Assembly (NCBI RefSeq): GCF_003074055.1
Contig: NZ_CP029043.1
Span: forward strand, 2,782,501-2,846,500
DNA length: 64,000 nucleotides
From: Streptomyces nigra
GTDB taxonomy: Bacteria > Actinomycetota > Actinomycetes > Streptomycetales > Streptomycetaceae
Direction of reading: 5' to 3'
Part shown: in pieces, positions 51,831-61,700 of the stretch
How positions within the stretch are numbered: position 1 is the stretch's first letter
Layout: every line of letters starts with the position of its first letter
Made by a program: the position numbers and the translations under genes
The notes under the pieces: model-generated
Told to the model about the DNA's origin: nothing
Database searches by the model: none
Seen by the model: the letters and a program-made list of their open reading frames with translations, nothing else

Positions 51831-53213
51831 TCACACCTCGGCGTAGCTGAGCTGCTGCTTCGTCTCCGTCGCCGAAGCCGTGGAGGTCGCCGCGGGCGCC
51901 GGACGGCGAAGGTATACGGCCCAGGTGACCGCGAAGCAGAGGCCGTAGAAGGCGAGGAAGGCGACGAAGGCGCCGGTGCCGGAACCCACGCTGAGGAAGG
52001 ACTGGCGGAAGGCCAGGTTGATGCCGAGTCCGCCGAGGGCGCCCACCGCGCCGATGAGCCCCATGGAGGCGCCGGAGAGCCGGCGGCCGTAGGCGGCGGC
52101 CGCGTCGCCCTCCAGGCCCCGGGCGAGCGCCTTGGCGTGGAAGATGCCGGGGATCATCTTGAACGTGGAGCCGTTGCCGAGCCCGGTCAGGACGAACAGG
52201 GCGATGAAGGCCACGGTGAACAGCGGCAGCGACTCGCGGATGGACGCCACGATGACGACGCCGGTCGCGGCGGCCATGGCGACGTAGTTCCACAGGGTGA
52301 TCCGCGCGCCGCCGAAGCGGTCGGCGAGCGAGCCGCCGAGGGGACGGATCAGGGAGCCCAGCAGCGGGCCGATGAAGGTGACGTAGGCGGCCTGCAGGGG
52401 CGTACGGCCGAACTGGGTCTGCAGGACCAGGCCGAAGGCGAAGCTGTAGCCGATGAAGGAGCCGAAGGTGCCGATGTAGAGGAAGGACATGATCCAGGTG
52501 TGCGGGTCCTTCGCGGCGTCCTTGGCGGCACCGGTGTCGTTGCGGACGGAGGAGATGCTGTCCATCTTCAGCCAGGCGAGGACCACGGCGACCACGATGA
52601 ACGGGATGTAGAGGCCGAGCAGCAGGCGCGGGCCGCCGCTGGCGCCGATCACGGCGAGACCGACGAGCTGCACGACGGGCACGCCGATGTTGCCGCCGCC
52701 CGCGTTGAGGCCGAGCGCCCAGCCCTTCTTCCGCAGCGGGAAGAAGGCGTTGATGTTGGTCATGCTGGAGGCGAAGTTGCCGCCGCCGACGCCGGCCAGC
52801 ATCGCGCAGAGCAGGAAGGTCGTGAAGGACGTCCCCGGTTCCATCACCACGAAGGCGGCGACGGTCGGCACGAGCAGCAGGCTCGCCGAGACCACCGTCC
52901 ACATCCGGCCGCCGAAGACGGCGACGGCGAAGGTGTAGGGGACGCGGACGACGGCGCCGACCAGGGTGGCCATCGAGACGATGGTGAACTTGTCGGCGGG
53001 GGTGAGGCCGTACTCCGGCCCCATGAACAGCACCATCACGGACCACAGGGTCCAGATCGAGAACCCGATGTGCTCGGAGAGCACGGAGAAGAACAGGTTG
53101 CGGCGGGCGATCCGCTCCCCGGTGGTGTTCCAGAAGGTCTCGTCCTCGGGGTCCCAGTGGTCGATCCAGCGGCCTCCCCTGCTCGCGACGGGGGCAGTGC
53201 TCGGGGCTGTCAT
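51831..53213 (-). CDS. narK: NarK-type nitrate/nitrite transporter (MFS)
   Basis: A 460-residue inner-membrane protein with about 12 helices. The nitrate-nitrite porter signatures GVGGGNFASSMTNINAFFP and LGLNAGGGNIGVPVVQLVGL are present, with the second NNP motif later (LTGLGNGSTFKMIPGIF). The conserved Arg in the pore region lies in GAVVRVPYTF. ATG 53213 is the start. It may import nitrate or export nitrite. No nitrate reductase is in the window; the downstream gene is a HemD-like regulator. Confidence 0.93.
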   Translation of the reverse strand: MTAPSTAPVASRGGRWIDHWDPEDETFWNTTGERIARRNLFFSVLSEHIGFSIWTLWSVMVLFMGPEYGLTPADKFTIVSMATLVGAVVRVPYTFAVAVFGGRMWTVVSASLLLVPTVAAFVVMEPGTSFTTFLLCAMLAGVGGGNFASSMTNINAFFPLRKKGWALGLNAGGGNIGVPVVQLVGLAVIGASGGPRLLLGLYIPFIVVAVVLAWLKMDSISSVRNDTGAAKDAAKDPHTWIMSFLYIGTFGSFIGYSFAFGLVLQTQFGRTPLQAAYVTFIGPLLGSLIRPLGGSLADRFGGARITLWNYVAMAAATGVVIVASIRESLPLFTVAFIALFVLTGLGNGSTFKMIPGIFHAKALARGLEGDAAAAYGRRLSGASMGLIGAVGALGGLGINLAFRQSFLSVGSGTGAFVAFLAFYGLCFAVTWAVYLRRPAPAATSTASATETKQQLSYAEV

Positions 53214-53378
53214 GGCGCCTCCACGGTCTTCGGGCTCGGTCGCCTGCGAGTGGCTGGTCCCGAAGGTAGGGAGGCCGCGTTTCCGGTCTGTGGCACCCGG
53301 TGACCGGCAAGGAACGTTGCTCTCACCCGCCGGGCGGGGCGGATGAGAGGTCCCGCGAGCCCGGCCCGTACGGACCGG

Positions 53379-54380
53379 TCAGGGCTGCTGCGGAGGCTGC
53401 CAGTGCGGGTTCTGCTGCGGATACGGCGGCTGCGCCTGCCCGTAGGCCTGCGGCGGCTGCCCGTACGGCGGCTGCGGCTGACCGTATGCCTGCCCGTACG
53501 GCTGCTGCGGGGGCGCCGCGTAGGGACCCTGGGGCTGCTGGGGCTGCTGAGGCGGGTACGGCTGCTGAGGCGCCTGGGGCGCGGCGTACGGCCCCGGGGC
53601 GGCGGGCTGGGCGTAGGACGCCGGGCCCTGCTGTCCGTACCCACCGGGAGCGGCCGGAGCCTGCTGTCCGTACCCACCGGGAGCTACCGGAGCCTGCTGC
53701 CCGTACCCACCGGGGACGCCCGGCGCGGCGGCCGGGGCCTGCTGCCCGTATCCCCCAGGAGTTGCCGGAGCCTGTCGCCCGTACGGCCCACTCCCGCTCG
53801 CCGGCAGATACCGCAGCCGGCCCGTCTCGTCCCGCACGGGCGTGAACCCGGCGGCCGTGAGCCGCGCGGCGAACTTGGCGTTGCGCTTGCGGGTGACGAC
53901 GACGCCGACGGCGAGCAGCGCCATGAGCCCCACCCAGGTGAGGGTGGTGAAGAGGGCGGAGTCGCCCTCGATGTCCGCCTTCAGGGCGGAGAAGAAGAAG
54001 CCACCGGTGATACCGGCGGCCGCCCAGTACAGGCGCTTCTCGACATGCCGGCCGGTGAGGTCGAAGTTGATGCGGGCCTTGAGCAGTTCGTGCGCGTCGG
54101 GCACGAGCGGCGGCACCGAGACGCCGTCACCGGCGTCCGGGTACTGCGCCCAGTTCTGCGCGGCCCGCGCGCGGGCCTGGGGGCTGGGGTCGGGCGCGAT
54201 CAGCATCACGAGGGCGTTGTTGCGCCCGCCCTGCTTCACGTCCAGATACTCGTAGCCGAACTGCTGGGCGATGAAGGCGAGATGGGCGAGCTTCTTCACC
54301 GAGGCCATCGGGCTCGTGAGCTCCACGGGCTGACCGCTCGCGATCAACCGCAGCATCTTCTGGACCTGCCGCTTGCTCAC
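53379..54380 (-). CDS. Membrane protein with PGGYGQQ-repeat C-terminus
   Basis: A 333-residue protein. An N-terminal soluble part (KRQVQKMLRLIASGQPVEL; FIAQQFGYEYLDVKQGG) is followed by two membrane segments, LYWAAAGITGGFFFSALK and TTLTWVGLMALLAVGVVV. The C-terminal roughly 130 residues are low complexity: PGGYGQQAPAAPGGYGQQ units, then PYGQ/PPQQP units. The N-terminal half is not a family I can name. GTG 54380 overlaps the upstream ORF stop as GTGA, and GGGGGAGTGGG lies upstream. Confidence 0.75.
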   Translation of the reverse strand: MSKRQVQKMLRLIASGQPVELTSPMASVKKLAHLAFIAQQFGYEYLDVKQGGRNNALVMLIAPDPSPQARARAAQNWAQYPDAGDGVSVPPLVPDAHELLKARINFDLTGRHVEKRLYWAAAGITGGFFFSALKADIEGDSALFTTLTWVGLMALLAVGVVVTRKRNAKFAARLTAAGFTPVRDETGRLRYLPASGSGPYGRQAPATPGGYGQQAPAAAPGVPGGYGQQAPVAPGGYGQQAPAAPGGYGQQGPASYAQPAAPGPYAAPQAPQQPYPPQQPQQPQGPYAAPPQQPYGQAYGQPQPPYGQPPQAYGQAQPPYPQQNPHWQPPQQP

Positions 54381-54751
54381 GCGTCACCCACTCCCCCACC
54401 GGACCACCCGGCGACCCCGTCCACCACCGCGACCGGGCCAGTCTTCCATGGGAATCCGCCGTCGAGGACGCCGGACGTCCGTGGAGGTGGGACAGGGCTT
54501 TCACTCCGAGCGGGCAGAACACTTCTACCCCACCACTCCTGCTGGAACGCGGTGTCGAACTCGTCGTGATCAACGAAGTCCTGGGCAACGCCCTCAGCGG
54601 CCAGAACCACGACCCCGGCGACCCGCCTGCCGCTGTTGTCGTGCGCTGACATTGCCATCAGCGCTTGCCGCCAAACCGCTGCCCCATCCAATCCCGCTTC
54701 GGTAGGGCTTTTCACATGCACGCCAACCATCATGTGTGGATCGGCCAGCAC
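54377..54751 (-). CDS. Unrecognised 124-residue protein
   Basis: The GTG start at 54751 overlaps the preceding gene stop (TAGTG). It contains MMVGVHVKSPTEAGLDGAAVWRQALMAM and VAGVVVLAAEGVAQDFVDHDEF, which read like a real folded protein with mixed codon use (AAA, GAA, GTT, TTG). After about residue 75 the sequence turns Pro/Ser/Gly-rich and may be a frameshifted or neutral tail. The stop overlaps the next start as GTGA. No family was recognised. Position downstream of the RHS locus suggests accessory or immunity-like cargo (inference). Confidence 0.5.
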   Translation of the reverse strand: MLADPHMMVGVHVKSPTEAGLDGAAVWRQALMAMSAHDNSGRRVAGVVVLAAEGVAQDFVDHDEFDTAFQQEWWGRSVLPARSESPVPPPRTSGVLDGGFPWKTGPVAVVDGVAGWSGGGVGDA

Positions 54752-55020
54752 TATGCAGATTCGCCTTCGCTGACAGGGCGCAGTACAAATCTCAAACTGT
54801 CGATTTCAGCCTGAGGCTCGTCCCTCTCTTCAGCGTCAGCCCAGCTAAACCAGAACCAGCTACCTGCAGGCAATGTCACTTCCAGCGCCTGAAGCACAGC
54901 CGAGGCGAGGGAAGCAGTACTCGGCTTTGCCAGCCATTCTGTAATGCTCGGATGTTCATCAATCCAGTCCAACTGTCGCCCGGCCGGAATATGGGCCGCG
55001 ACCACAGCTGCAGCAGCCAT
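54751..55020 (-). CDS. Unrecognised 89-residue protein with strong ribosome-binding site
   Basis: ATG 55020 has GGAGGA 6 bases upstream. The sequence includes AHIPAGRQLDWIDEHPSITEWL, LASAVLQALEVTLPAG and SWFWFSWADAEERDEPQAEI: Trp-rich, acidic, no membrane segment. Codon use is markedly less GC3-biased than in neighbours, pointing to recent acquisition. It is coupled to the 124-residue gene downstream. Between it and the immunity gene lies the integrase remnant on the other strand. I cannot name a family. Confidence 0.6.
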   Translation of the reverse strand: MAAAAVVAAHIPAGRQLDWIDEHPSITEWLAKPSTASLASAVLQALEVTLPAGSWFWFSWADAEERDEPQAEIDSLRFVLRPVSEGESA

Positions 55021-55051
55021 TACCACTCCTCCGCAAGACCGGCCTCCGTCG

Positions 55052-55230
55052 CAGGAACTCCTCGGCCACGCCCCACATCGGCGTCACCGCCACCGCCTAC
55101 GCCCACTCAGGCTCCACCCCCAGCGCGATGCCATCGACACCTCGGCGCGGCCCTCGATAGCCCGAGAACGCCAAGACGGCACGCTCCGACGGCGATGAAC
55201 CCGCCACCCTGCGCTGCCCTCGTCCGCTGA
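55052..55230 (+). pseudogene. 3' remnant of a phage-type tyrosine integrase
   Basis: Stitched across frames, this stretch reads QELLGHA | HIGVTATAYAH | RLHPQRDAIDT | LGAALDSP...VR*. That is the end of Streptomyces integrases, with the catalytic His (LLGHA) and Tyr (TAYAH). At least three single-base indels break it: one extra base in the C-run at 55070-55073, and one lost base near 55107 and near 55142. The stop is TGA 55228-55230, followed by a hairpin. The 5' part of the gene is gone, so it is an inactive scar. Confidence 0.75.
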
Positions 55231-55265
55231 CGTTGCCGCCAACTACTGCCGTCACCCCACGCAGC

Positions 55266-55294
55266 AGCCCCGTCAGGCATCACCTGACGGGGCT
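55266..55294 (+). terminator. Terminator following the integrase remnant
   Basis: A perfect 12-bp stem, AGCCCCGTCAGG (55266-55277) and CCTGACGGGGCT (55283-55294), loop CATCA. It lies 36 bases after the integrase stop; it could also end the immunity transcript in the other direction. Confidence 0.8.
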
Positions 55295-55357
55295 TCATGT
55301 TCGCGAGTAAACAGGACTGGTCAGCAACGGTAGCCGCAGACCCGTCAGATCGCAGAG

Positions 55358-55735
55358 TCAGTCTGGAACAGATTCCACAATCTCGCGAGCTGAGGCCCCG
55401 TATCCGATGCCCACTTGAAACGAGTAGACATCGTCACACATCGAGAGTTCAACTTCACGAGGCGTGCAACCCCGAAACCAACTCGTCAGCTCTGCCGCGG
55501 CGTCGAACTCGCCATCGATGTAGAGGCATGTGCCCTGCTTGTTGAGCCACGCCTCGATCTCATGACCACCAATGTGACAAATCCAGCGAAGGCCACGCCC
55601 GTCAGCTTCTGCATCCACGGGTGTTGGATCTTGGATTTCCGCCCCAGGCCAGTCTCGCAAGAGAACCTCAGCCAGCTCCCCCTGCTCGAATCGCCAGTCG
55701 ACATCCTCTTCACTGGCGAACACGAGGTACGTCAT
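55358..55735 (-). CDS. Candidate immunity protein for the RHS toxin
   Basis: A 125-residue acidic cytoplasmic protein beginning MTYLVFASEEDVDWRFEQGEL, with ICHIGGHEIEAWLNKQGTCLYIDGEF and a C-terminal YGASAREIVESVPD. It starts 21 bases after the RHS stop, with AGGAAG just before ATG 55735, in the same orientation. That is the position expected for the cognate immunity gene of a polymorphic toxin. Lower GC3 than the core genes fits an exchangeable cassette. The specific Imm family was not recognised. Confidence 0.7.
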   Translation of the reverse strand: MTYLVFASEEDVDWRFEQGELAEVLLRDWPGAEIQDPTPVDAEADGRGLRWICHIGGHEIEAWLNKQGTCLYIDGEFDAAAELTSWFRGCTPREVELSMCDDVYSFQVGIGYGASAREIVESVPD

Positions 55736-55756
55736 ACTTCCTCGCCCTTCCGGCCC

Positions 55757-58700
55757 TCACGGCACCACTGAAACACTCCCAGGGACACCATACTTCGCCA
55801 TCATCCCTTCGAAGTACGGCACCGCAGCACTGTTGTTCGTGACGATTCTAAGATTTGTGTAGTGGTTCCCACTGTCACCGATCACCGCTGCATAGCGCCG
55901 CATCTCATTGGCGATATCAGCATCAATGAATCCTTGCACCTTAGCGTTCTTAATTCCCGGCGGGATGAATGGACTCGACTTACCACTGACGTACTTTGCG
56001 TCAAGAATCGAGGCGCCATCGACACCATCAGCCCAAATCTTCTCACCTCCGCCGCGCAGTCGAACTTCTACCATGCCTGCGACAGACATTTGGTAATCCC
56101 GGGCAGCTCCCTTGCCGACAGCAACCCTGAGATCACTGACACCGCAGTTGCTGTTGTGAACGAGAACCGGCGTTTCGCCCGCCAGCACATAGTACGTGTG
56201 CAGGTCATCAACCGTAAGGTTGTACGTGCGTGCGCGCTTGGCGAATGGCCGATTGGCCGTGACGACGACCGTCTCGCCCTCCTCCGTGAGGAGGGTGGAG
56301 CCCTTCTTCAGGCCTCGCGCTTCAACCCAGCGCCGCTCGGATGGGGACCAGAACGGGTGTTCGTGCGTGGCTGTCAGCTTCTCGATGCCGTCCGCTGTTG
56401 CGACGGACAGCTCGTTGAAGAGTTTGTCGTCGTCGGTGACGATCAGGCGAGTTACCTTGCGCGGACCGCTTTCACCGGTCTTGGGGTCCGCTGCCAGCAC
56501 TTCATCGCCGACCTCTACATCCTCGATATCCTTGGAGCTTCTATCAGCCATTAGAACGTCGGTGCCGGCGAGGAAACACTTACAGGAACTGGACCCCTTA
56601 GATTTAGGGCTCCGGCCGAGACGGGCGCCGCCCCGCCCTCCGCTCTCTTCTGCGGCAACCATAAACCCAGATGCCATTGCGGCAGACAGCCCATATTCGA
56701 GGCCTGCTGGGCACTTCCTCCCCGCGTCCAAGCAGGCACCACCCTTCGCAACGTTTACCGTCGCCGCGTTATGCGCGATGGACGTATCGGCACATGATTC
56801 ACGGCCGTAGTCGCTGCAAACTGCGTCAATCTGCTTATAGAAAGCGTTGATGTACTTGGTGGCGTTCTTCCACTTGGCGTCGACGTGGACGGTGGGGAAA
56901 ATCGAGATGTAACCGTCCCCGTTGACGTCCTGCTGTACTTCTCCCTCGAGCGTCCAGTCCGCCGCGGGACGTTCGTCGTCAGAGACGTCACGAACACAGT
57001 CAGCCGTACATCGGGCTCCGCTCCCATGACCGACGTCCAGCATCAGCCCGGTCGGGTCGCTCTTGCTCACCGGGCTGTTGTTGCTGTAGGCGTACCCGTT
57101 CATCTGGAGCGGGTCTGCCATGTCGATGATCGGGTCGGCCGAGAGGAAGCGGCCCGAGTTCTGGTCGTACTCGCGCGCGCCGATGTGCGTCAGACCGGTG
57201 GCCGCGTCGTCGATACCCGTGCCCAGGTAGCTACGCTTGTTGGGCCAGGTGCCCGGCTTGATTCCGCGTACTTCGCCGTAGGGCTTGAAGGCCCTGCGGG
57301 AAACCGCCTGACCGGCTGCCACCTCCACGGATGTGTTCGCCGTGCCGAGGTGGTCGGCGAGCAGCACAGTGCGCTTGTGGCCCGTGGTGGCGCCGTTCGT
57401 CGTCGTGCGGACCACGGTGGGAGCGCCGGGCTGGCTGTAGGAGCGGGAGGCACGGGTCAACGTCCCCGACGCGTCCGTGGTCAGCTCCGTCTCGCCCAAG
57501 TACAGCGTCGACCCGGAGGGCGAGTTCTCCAGAAGGCGATTGCCCTGTGCGTCGTAGACGTACGTCGTCTTCTTGCCGTCGTCCGTGATCGAGTCGACCT
57601 TGTTCTCGGGCGTCCACACGAGGCGCTGCGTCGTGCTGGCCAGGTCCCTGACGGTCGTGTTGCCCGAGGCGTCGTAGGTGAAGGAACCACCCTTGCCCGA
57701 GGGATTGGAACTGGCCCAGGCCATGGTGTGCGGCTGGATCTTGCCGCTCGAGCCCGATTTGCCGTAGCCGTAGGTCAGCGCGACGTTCTTCGTCGCGTCC
57801 GCCGTGTCGTGCTCGGTCATCGTCGCGCGGTTGCCGATCCAGTCGAACGTGAACGACTGGCGGTAGGCCGTGGCACCCGTGGACACCGTCTCGGCATCCG
57901 GAGCCGTCGCGGTGAGCCCCGATGACAAGGAAGCATCCGGGCTGCTCGCGTCCGTGGCCTCGTCAGGCGCGTCCGCGACCGGCCCCGTGGAAGCGGCGTA
58001 ATCGGTGCGGTAGCCCCACGTGGCGCCGTTCGCGGCCTTGCATCCAGTGCCACTTCCGGTCGGTGTGACCTTGGACGTCCAGGCGTGCACCAACTCGCCC
58101 ATGACGTCGTAGGTGAAGCACTGGGTGTCCCAGGTCGAGCCGGTGGACTCCGTCAGCCGGCGGGCATTGGAGGTGATGGTCCCGGAGGCGTCGTAGGAGT
58201 AGTAGCTGTCGCTGATCCGGTGTTCGCCGCTCGTTTCCCGGTCGGTGACCGTGCGCTGCAGGCTGCCTGTGTGTGGGTCGATGAAATTGGTCGTCCAGAC
58301 CCGGTACGGCTGGGCGGCGGAGACGGAGCGCAGCAGCTCGCCGAAGGGCGAGTAGGTCGCGTCCGAGGTGTACCAGGCCAGGCCCGACGTCGTCTCCGGC
58401 AGGCCATCGCTGTTGTAACGCGTGACGACCTTCTCGCGCGCCAGACCGCCCGCGGCGGGCAGCGTGACCGAGTGCTGCCTTCCGGTCGGGGTGTACGTGT
58501 AGGCGTAGGAGTAGGTGCCGGAGAGACCGGTGGTCATCGAGTTGGCCGGGATGACCGTCTCACTACCGGTGACGCGGTACTCCGCGTCATAGCCGGTGAC
58601 TCGGTTCTCGTAGTCGCCGCTGTCGGTGTGGCGCTTGCTGGTGGCGGGTTGTCCGATACCACCGGTCGCCGCGTCGTAGGTGAACTCCTTGGTCGGGGCG

Positions 58701-61700
58701 GCGGAAGCTGATCCTTCACGGACGTTCAGCACACGGCCGAGGACGTCGTACTCGGTGAACGACTCCTGGCCGCGGGCGTTCTTCACACGGATGGGCCGGT
58801 CCGCCGCGTCGTACCAGGTCTCCGCGGTACCGGTGTCAGGGTCCGTGGCCGAGGTGACGCGGCCTCGTGCGTCGTAGACGTACGACCATGCGTTGCCGGC
58901 CGGATCGGTGACCTTGGCCCGGTTGCCGCGTGCGTCGTAGTCGTATGTCGTGGTGCGGCCCGTGGGCGATGCGCTGTCCTCCTGGCTGTAATGCTTGACG
59001 GAGGTGACTCGTCCGAGGGCGTCCTGGTAGGTCCGGATCCGGGGAGCCGTGGATCCAGCCGGGTTGACGTACGTACTGGTGTCGCTGTAGCTGGTGTACG
59101 ACGCGTACTTGTAGTGGCCGCTGTGGTAGACGGATGCACGGATTTGGCGCTCCATGCCGTCGTAGCGGTATCTGGTCCAACTGGGGATCAGGGACTTCGA
59201 CCTGGGCGCGAAGAGCTCGGTGCTCGGTTCGCCCTTCGCCAGGTATCCCGCGGTCTTCTCCAGGAGGAGACCGTGGTCGTTGTACTTGGTGTCCACGATG
59301 ATCCGGCCCGGGCCATGGGCTTCGGTCTGCTTCTGGACTTCCCGCAGGAGGCCGTCGTAGAGCGTTGTCGCCTGTGCGTACGTACCGTCGTCCTTCAGCG
59401 TCTGGACGGTGACGGCTGCCGGACGGCTCTTGTCAGGGGTCGCGACGGCCATCTGGTAGGAGATCTGCACGTTCGGCGACTGGCCGGCGGCGGAGCGCGA
59501 GGGCGACCAGCCCTTCACCAGGCGGCCGAGGGCGTCGTACTCCATCCGCTGGACGCGGCCGTTGGGGTCGGTGGTGGACAGGGCGAGGCCACGCCCCGGT
59601 TCGTAGGCCGTGGTGGTGGTGTGCCCCTTGGCGTTGATCGACTGCACCTCGGTCACCGGGCCGCCGGCGTCACCAGGGGTGTACTTAATCTCCTCCATAC
59701 CCTTGCCGGAGCGGGTGACGGTGCGGATGCGGCCCAGTGGGTCGTAGGTCGTCTTGGCTGCGACGGAGTACGACGTACCGCTGCCGTCGATCTCGGCCTG
59801 TGTGGTCACCAGGCCGCGGGACGGTGCCTCACCGTAGGACTTGTCGTCGTATGTGTTGCGTAGTGCTGCCTTGAGCTGTGTGGCCGGATCGGCTGTTGCC
59901 TCGTCGGCGCAGGAGGTGCCGGTGCTGTGCTGCTCCTTGGGCAGGCCGATCAGCCATGCCGAGGTGTTGTGGACGTATGTCGTGGTGGTGCAACTGCGGT
60001 CGGAGAAAGTCTCTCCGCCACTCCCATTGGGCTTGACGACAGACGTCTCCACCTGCTGGGGCAGACCGTACGTGTCGTCGTAGGTGGTCAGCGTCCGCAC
60101 GGCGCGCCAGCTGGGATCGGCCGTCTGTATGTCGTCGGTCCGCTTCACTCCGACGCGGTGGGCGACCAGGGGTTCTCCCGCGGTGCCGTCCTCGTTCTCA
60201 CGCGGCCGGGAAGCGGTCTGCTTCGAGGTCGGGAAGGTCAGAGCGCGCCGTTGCACCTTGCCGTCGGAATCGCGGTAAGTGATCTTCTCCGCCTGCATAC
60301 CCGCGAACTCTGGGCCGTCGTCCGCCAGGAGGACGTAGGTACCGGTGCTGTCCTTCACCTCGCCGCCGACGCCTCGGAAATAGCGGGTCACGACGTACGA
60401 CTGCGAGTTCACGTCGCCCTGTTCAGACGTGCTCTTGCTGCCCTTGCGGATGGAGACTTTTTGGTAACCCTTCCATTCGCGATACGTTCGCAGCGAGGGG
60501 CGTGTGAACTCGTCGTCGCTCTTGTCCCAGGCGGGATCGAAGTAGGAGTACGTCGAGATGACGGCTTCGCCCTTCGAGGTGACCTTGTCCCGCTCGGTCA
60601 CGGAGTGGACGACGTACTTGTTGAACCACGCCTTCGCGGGCGTTCGCTCATCACCGTCGGGAGACCATCGCACGGGAAAGCAGGTGCTGTTGCTCTTTCC
60701 CTTGTCCGTTGACGGTTCGGTCGCGCAGCCGCCCTTGTACTCGACCTCGATGTCACCACCATGCTCGGTGGAGACGGTGCCGATACGGGGTCGGGTGAAA
60801 GCGGGTCGTTGGTCGCTCTTGCCCGTGAGCACCAGGTTGGGCAGTTGGCGGTCCAGAAGCCTGGTGTGCAACTCGGAGGTGGAGCCGACCGTATAGGCGG
60901 AGAAGCTGATCCCGTCCTTGGACTGCAGCGTGCCCGTGGTGTCGCCGGGCGCGTAGCCGGTGCGGGTGATGGAGTTGAGCCACAGGCCGGGCGCAGTGTC
61001 GTACCAGTCCTCGGGGAAGGACTGATGCAACGAGTACTTGTCGACGAGCCCGAGTCCCGTCTGCCCCGCGCGGGCAGCCTTCGTCGTCACCGAGTCCAGA
61101 CGCAGCTGAGTCCAAAATGACGGGAATCGCGGGCATAGCTTGGACGTCGACTTGCAGTTGAGGTTGCCGGGGGTGTCCCACCAAGGCCTGTAGGCGCCCG
61201 GGTCCGCGGTCTTCGCGAAGTTGGCCGAGTCACAGGCGGTCGTGGACTTCAGGCAGCGCTGGGCGACATTGAACTCGATCTTCGCCGAGGGCTTGGTGAG
61301 ATCGCTGCGCATGCCGTACTCGATGGACACCGGGTACGCATGCCGGTCGTACTGCTCCGGCGTCTTGGTCTTCTTGTAGACGGCGTAGTAGTTCGTCTCC
61401 TGCTTCCAGTTGACGACCATCGTGCTGCCGTGAACGTCCACCACCTTGTCGAGGCCCCACCGCCAGGCCTGCTGCTTTCCGGCACCGCAACGCGAGTCGG
61501 CAAAGCTGTCGGCGTGGCAGGGTTCCTTCGGATGGTTGCCGAAGACGGGCACGGTGGACACGGAATTGGTGTCGGCGTGGCCCCCGCCGACCTCGTCCAG
61601 GCCGTAGTAGTACTTCGTCCCGTCCCGGGTCGTGACGAGCCAGTACTCACCGTTGTTGTCGTCGTTGGCCCCGCCCACCTTGTGCTCGATGCGCGTACCG

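Noticed and set aside
50118..53303. A 1061-codon plus-strand open frame
   Set aside because: It lies antisense to the HemD-like regulator and narK, which have clear domains. The sequence is low complexity and has no start signal.
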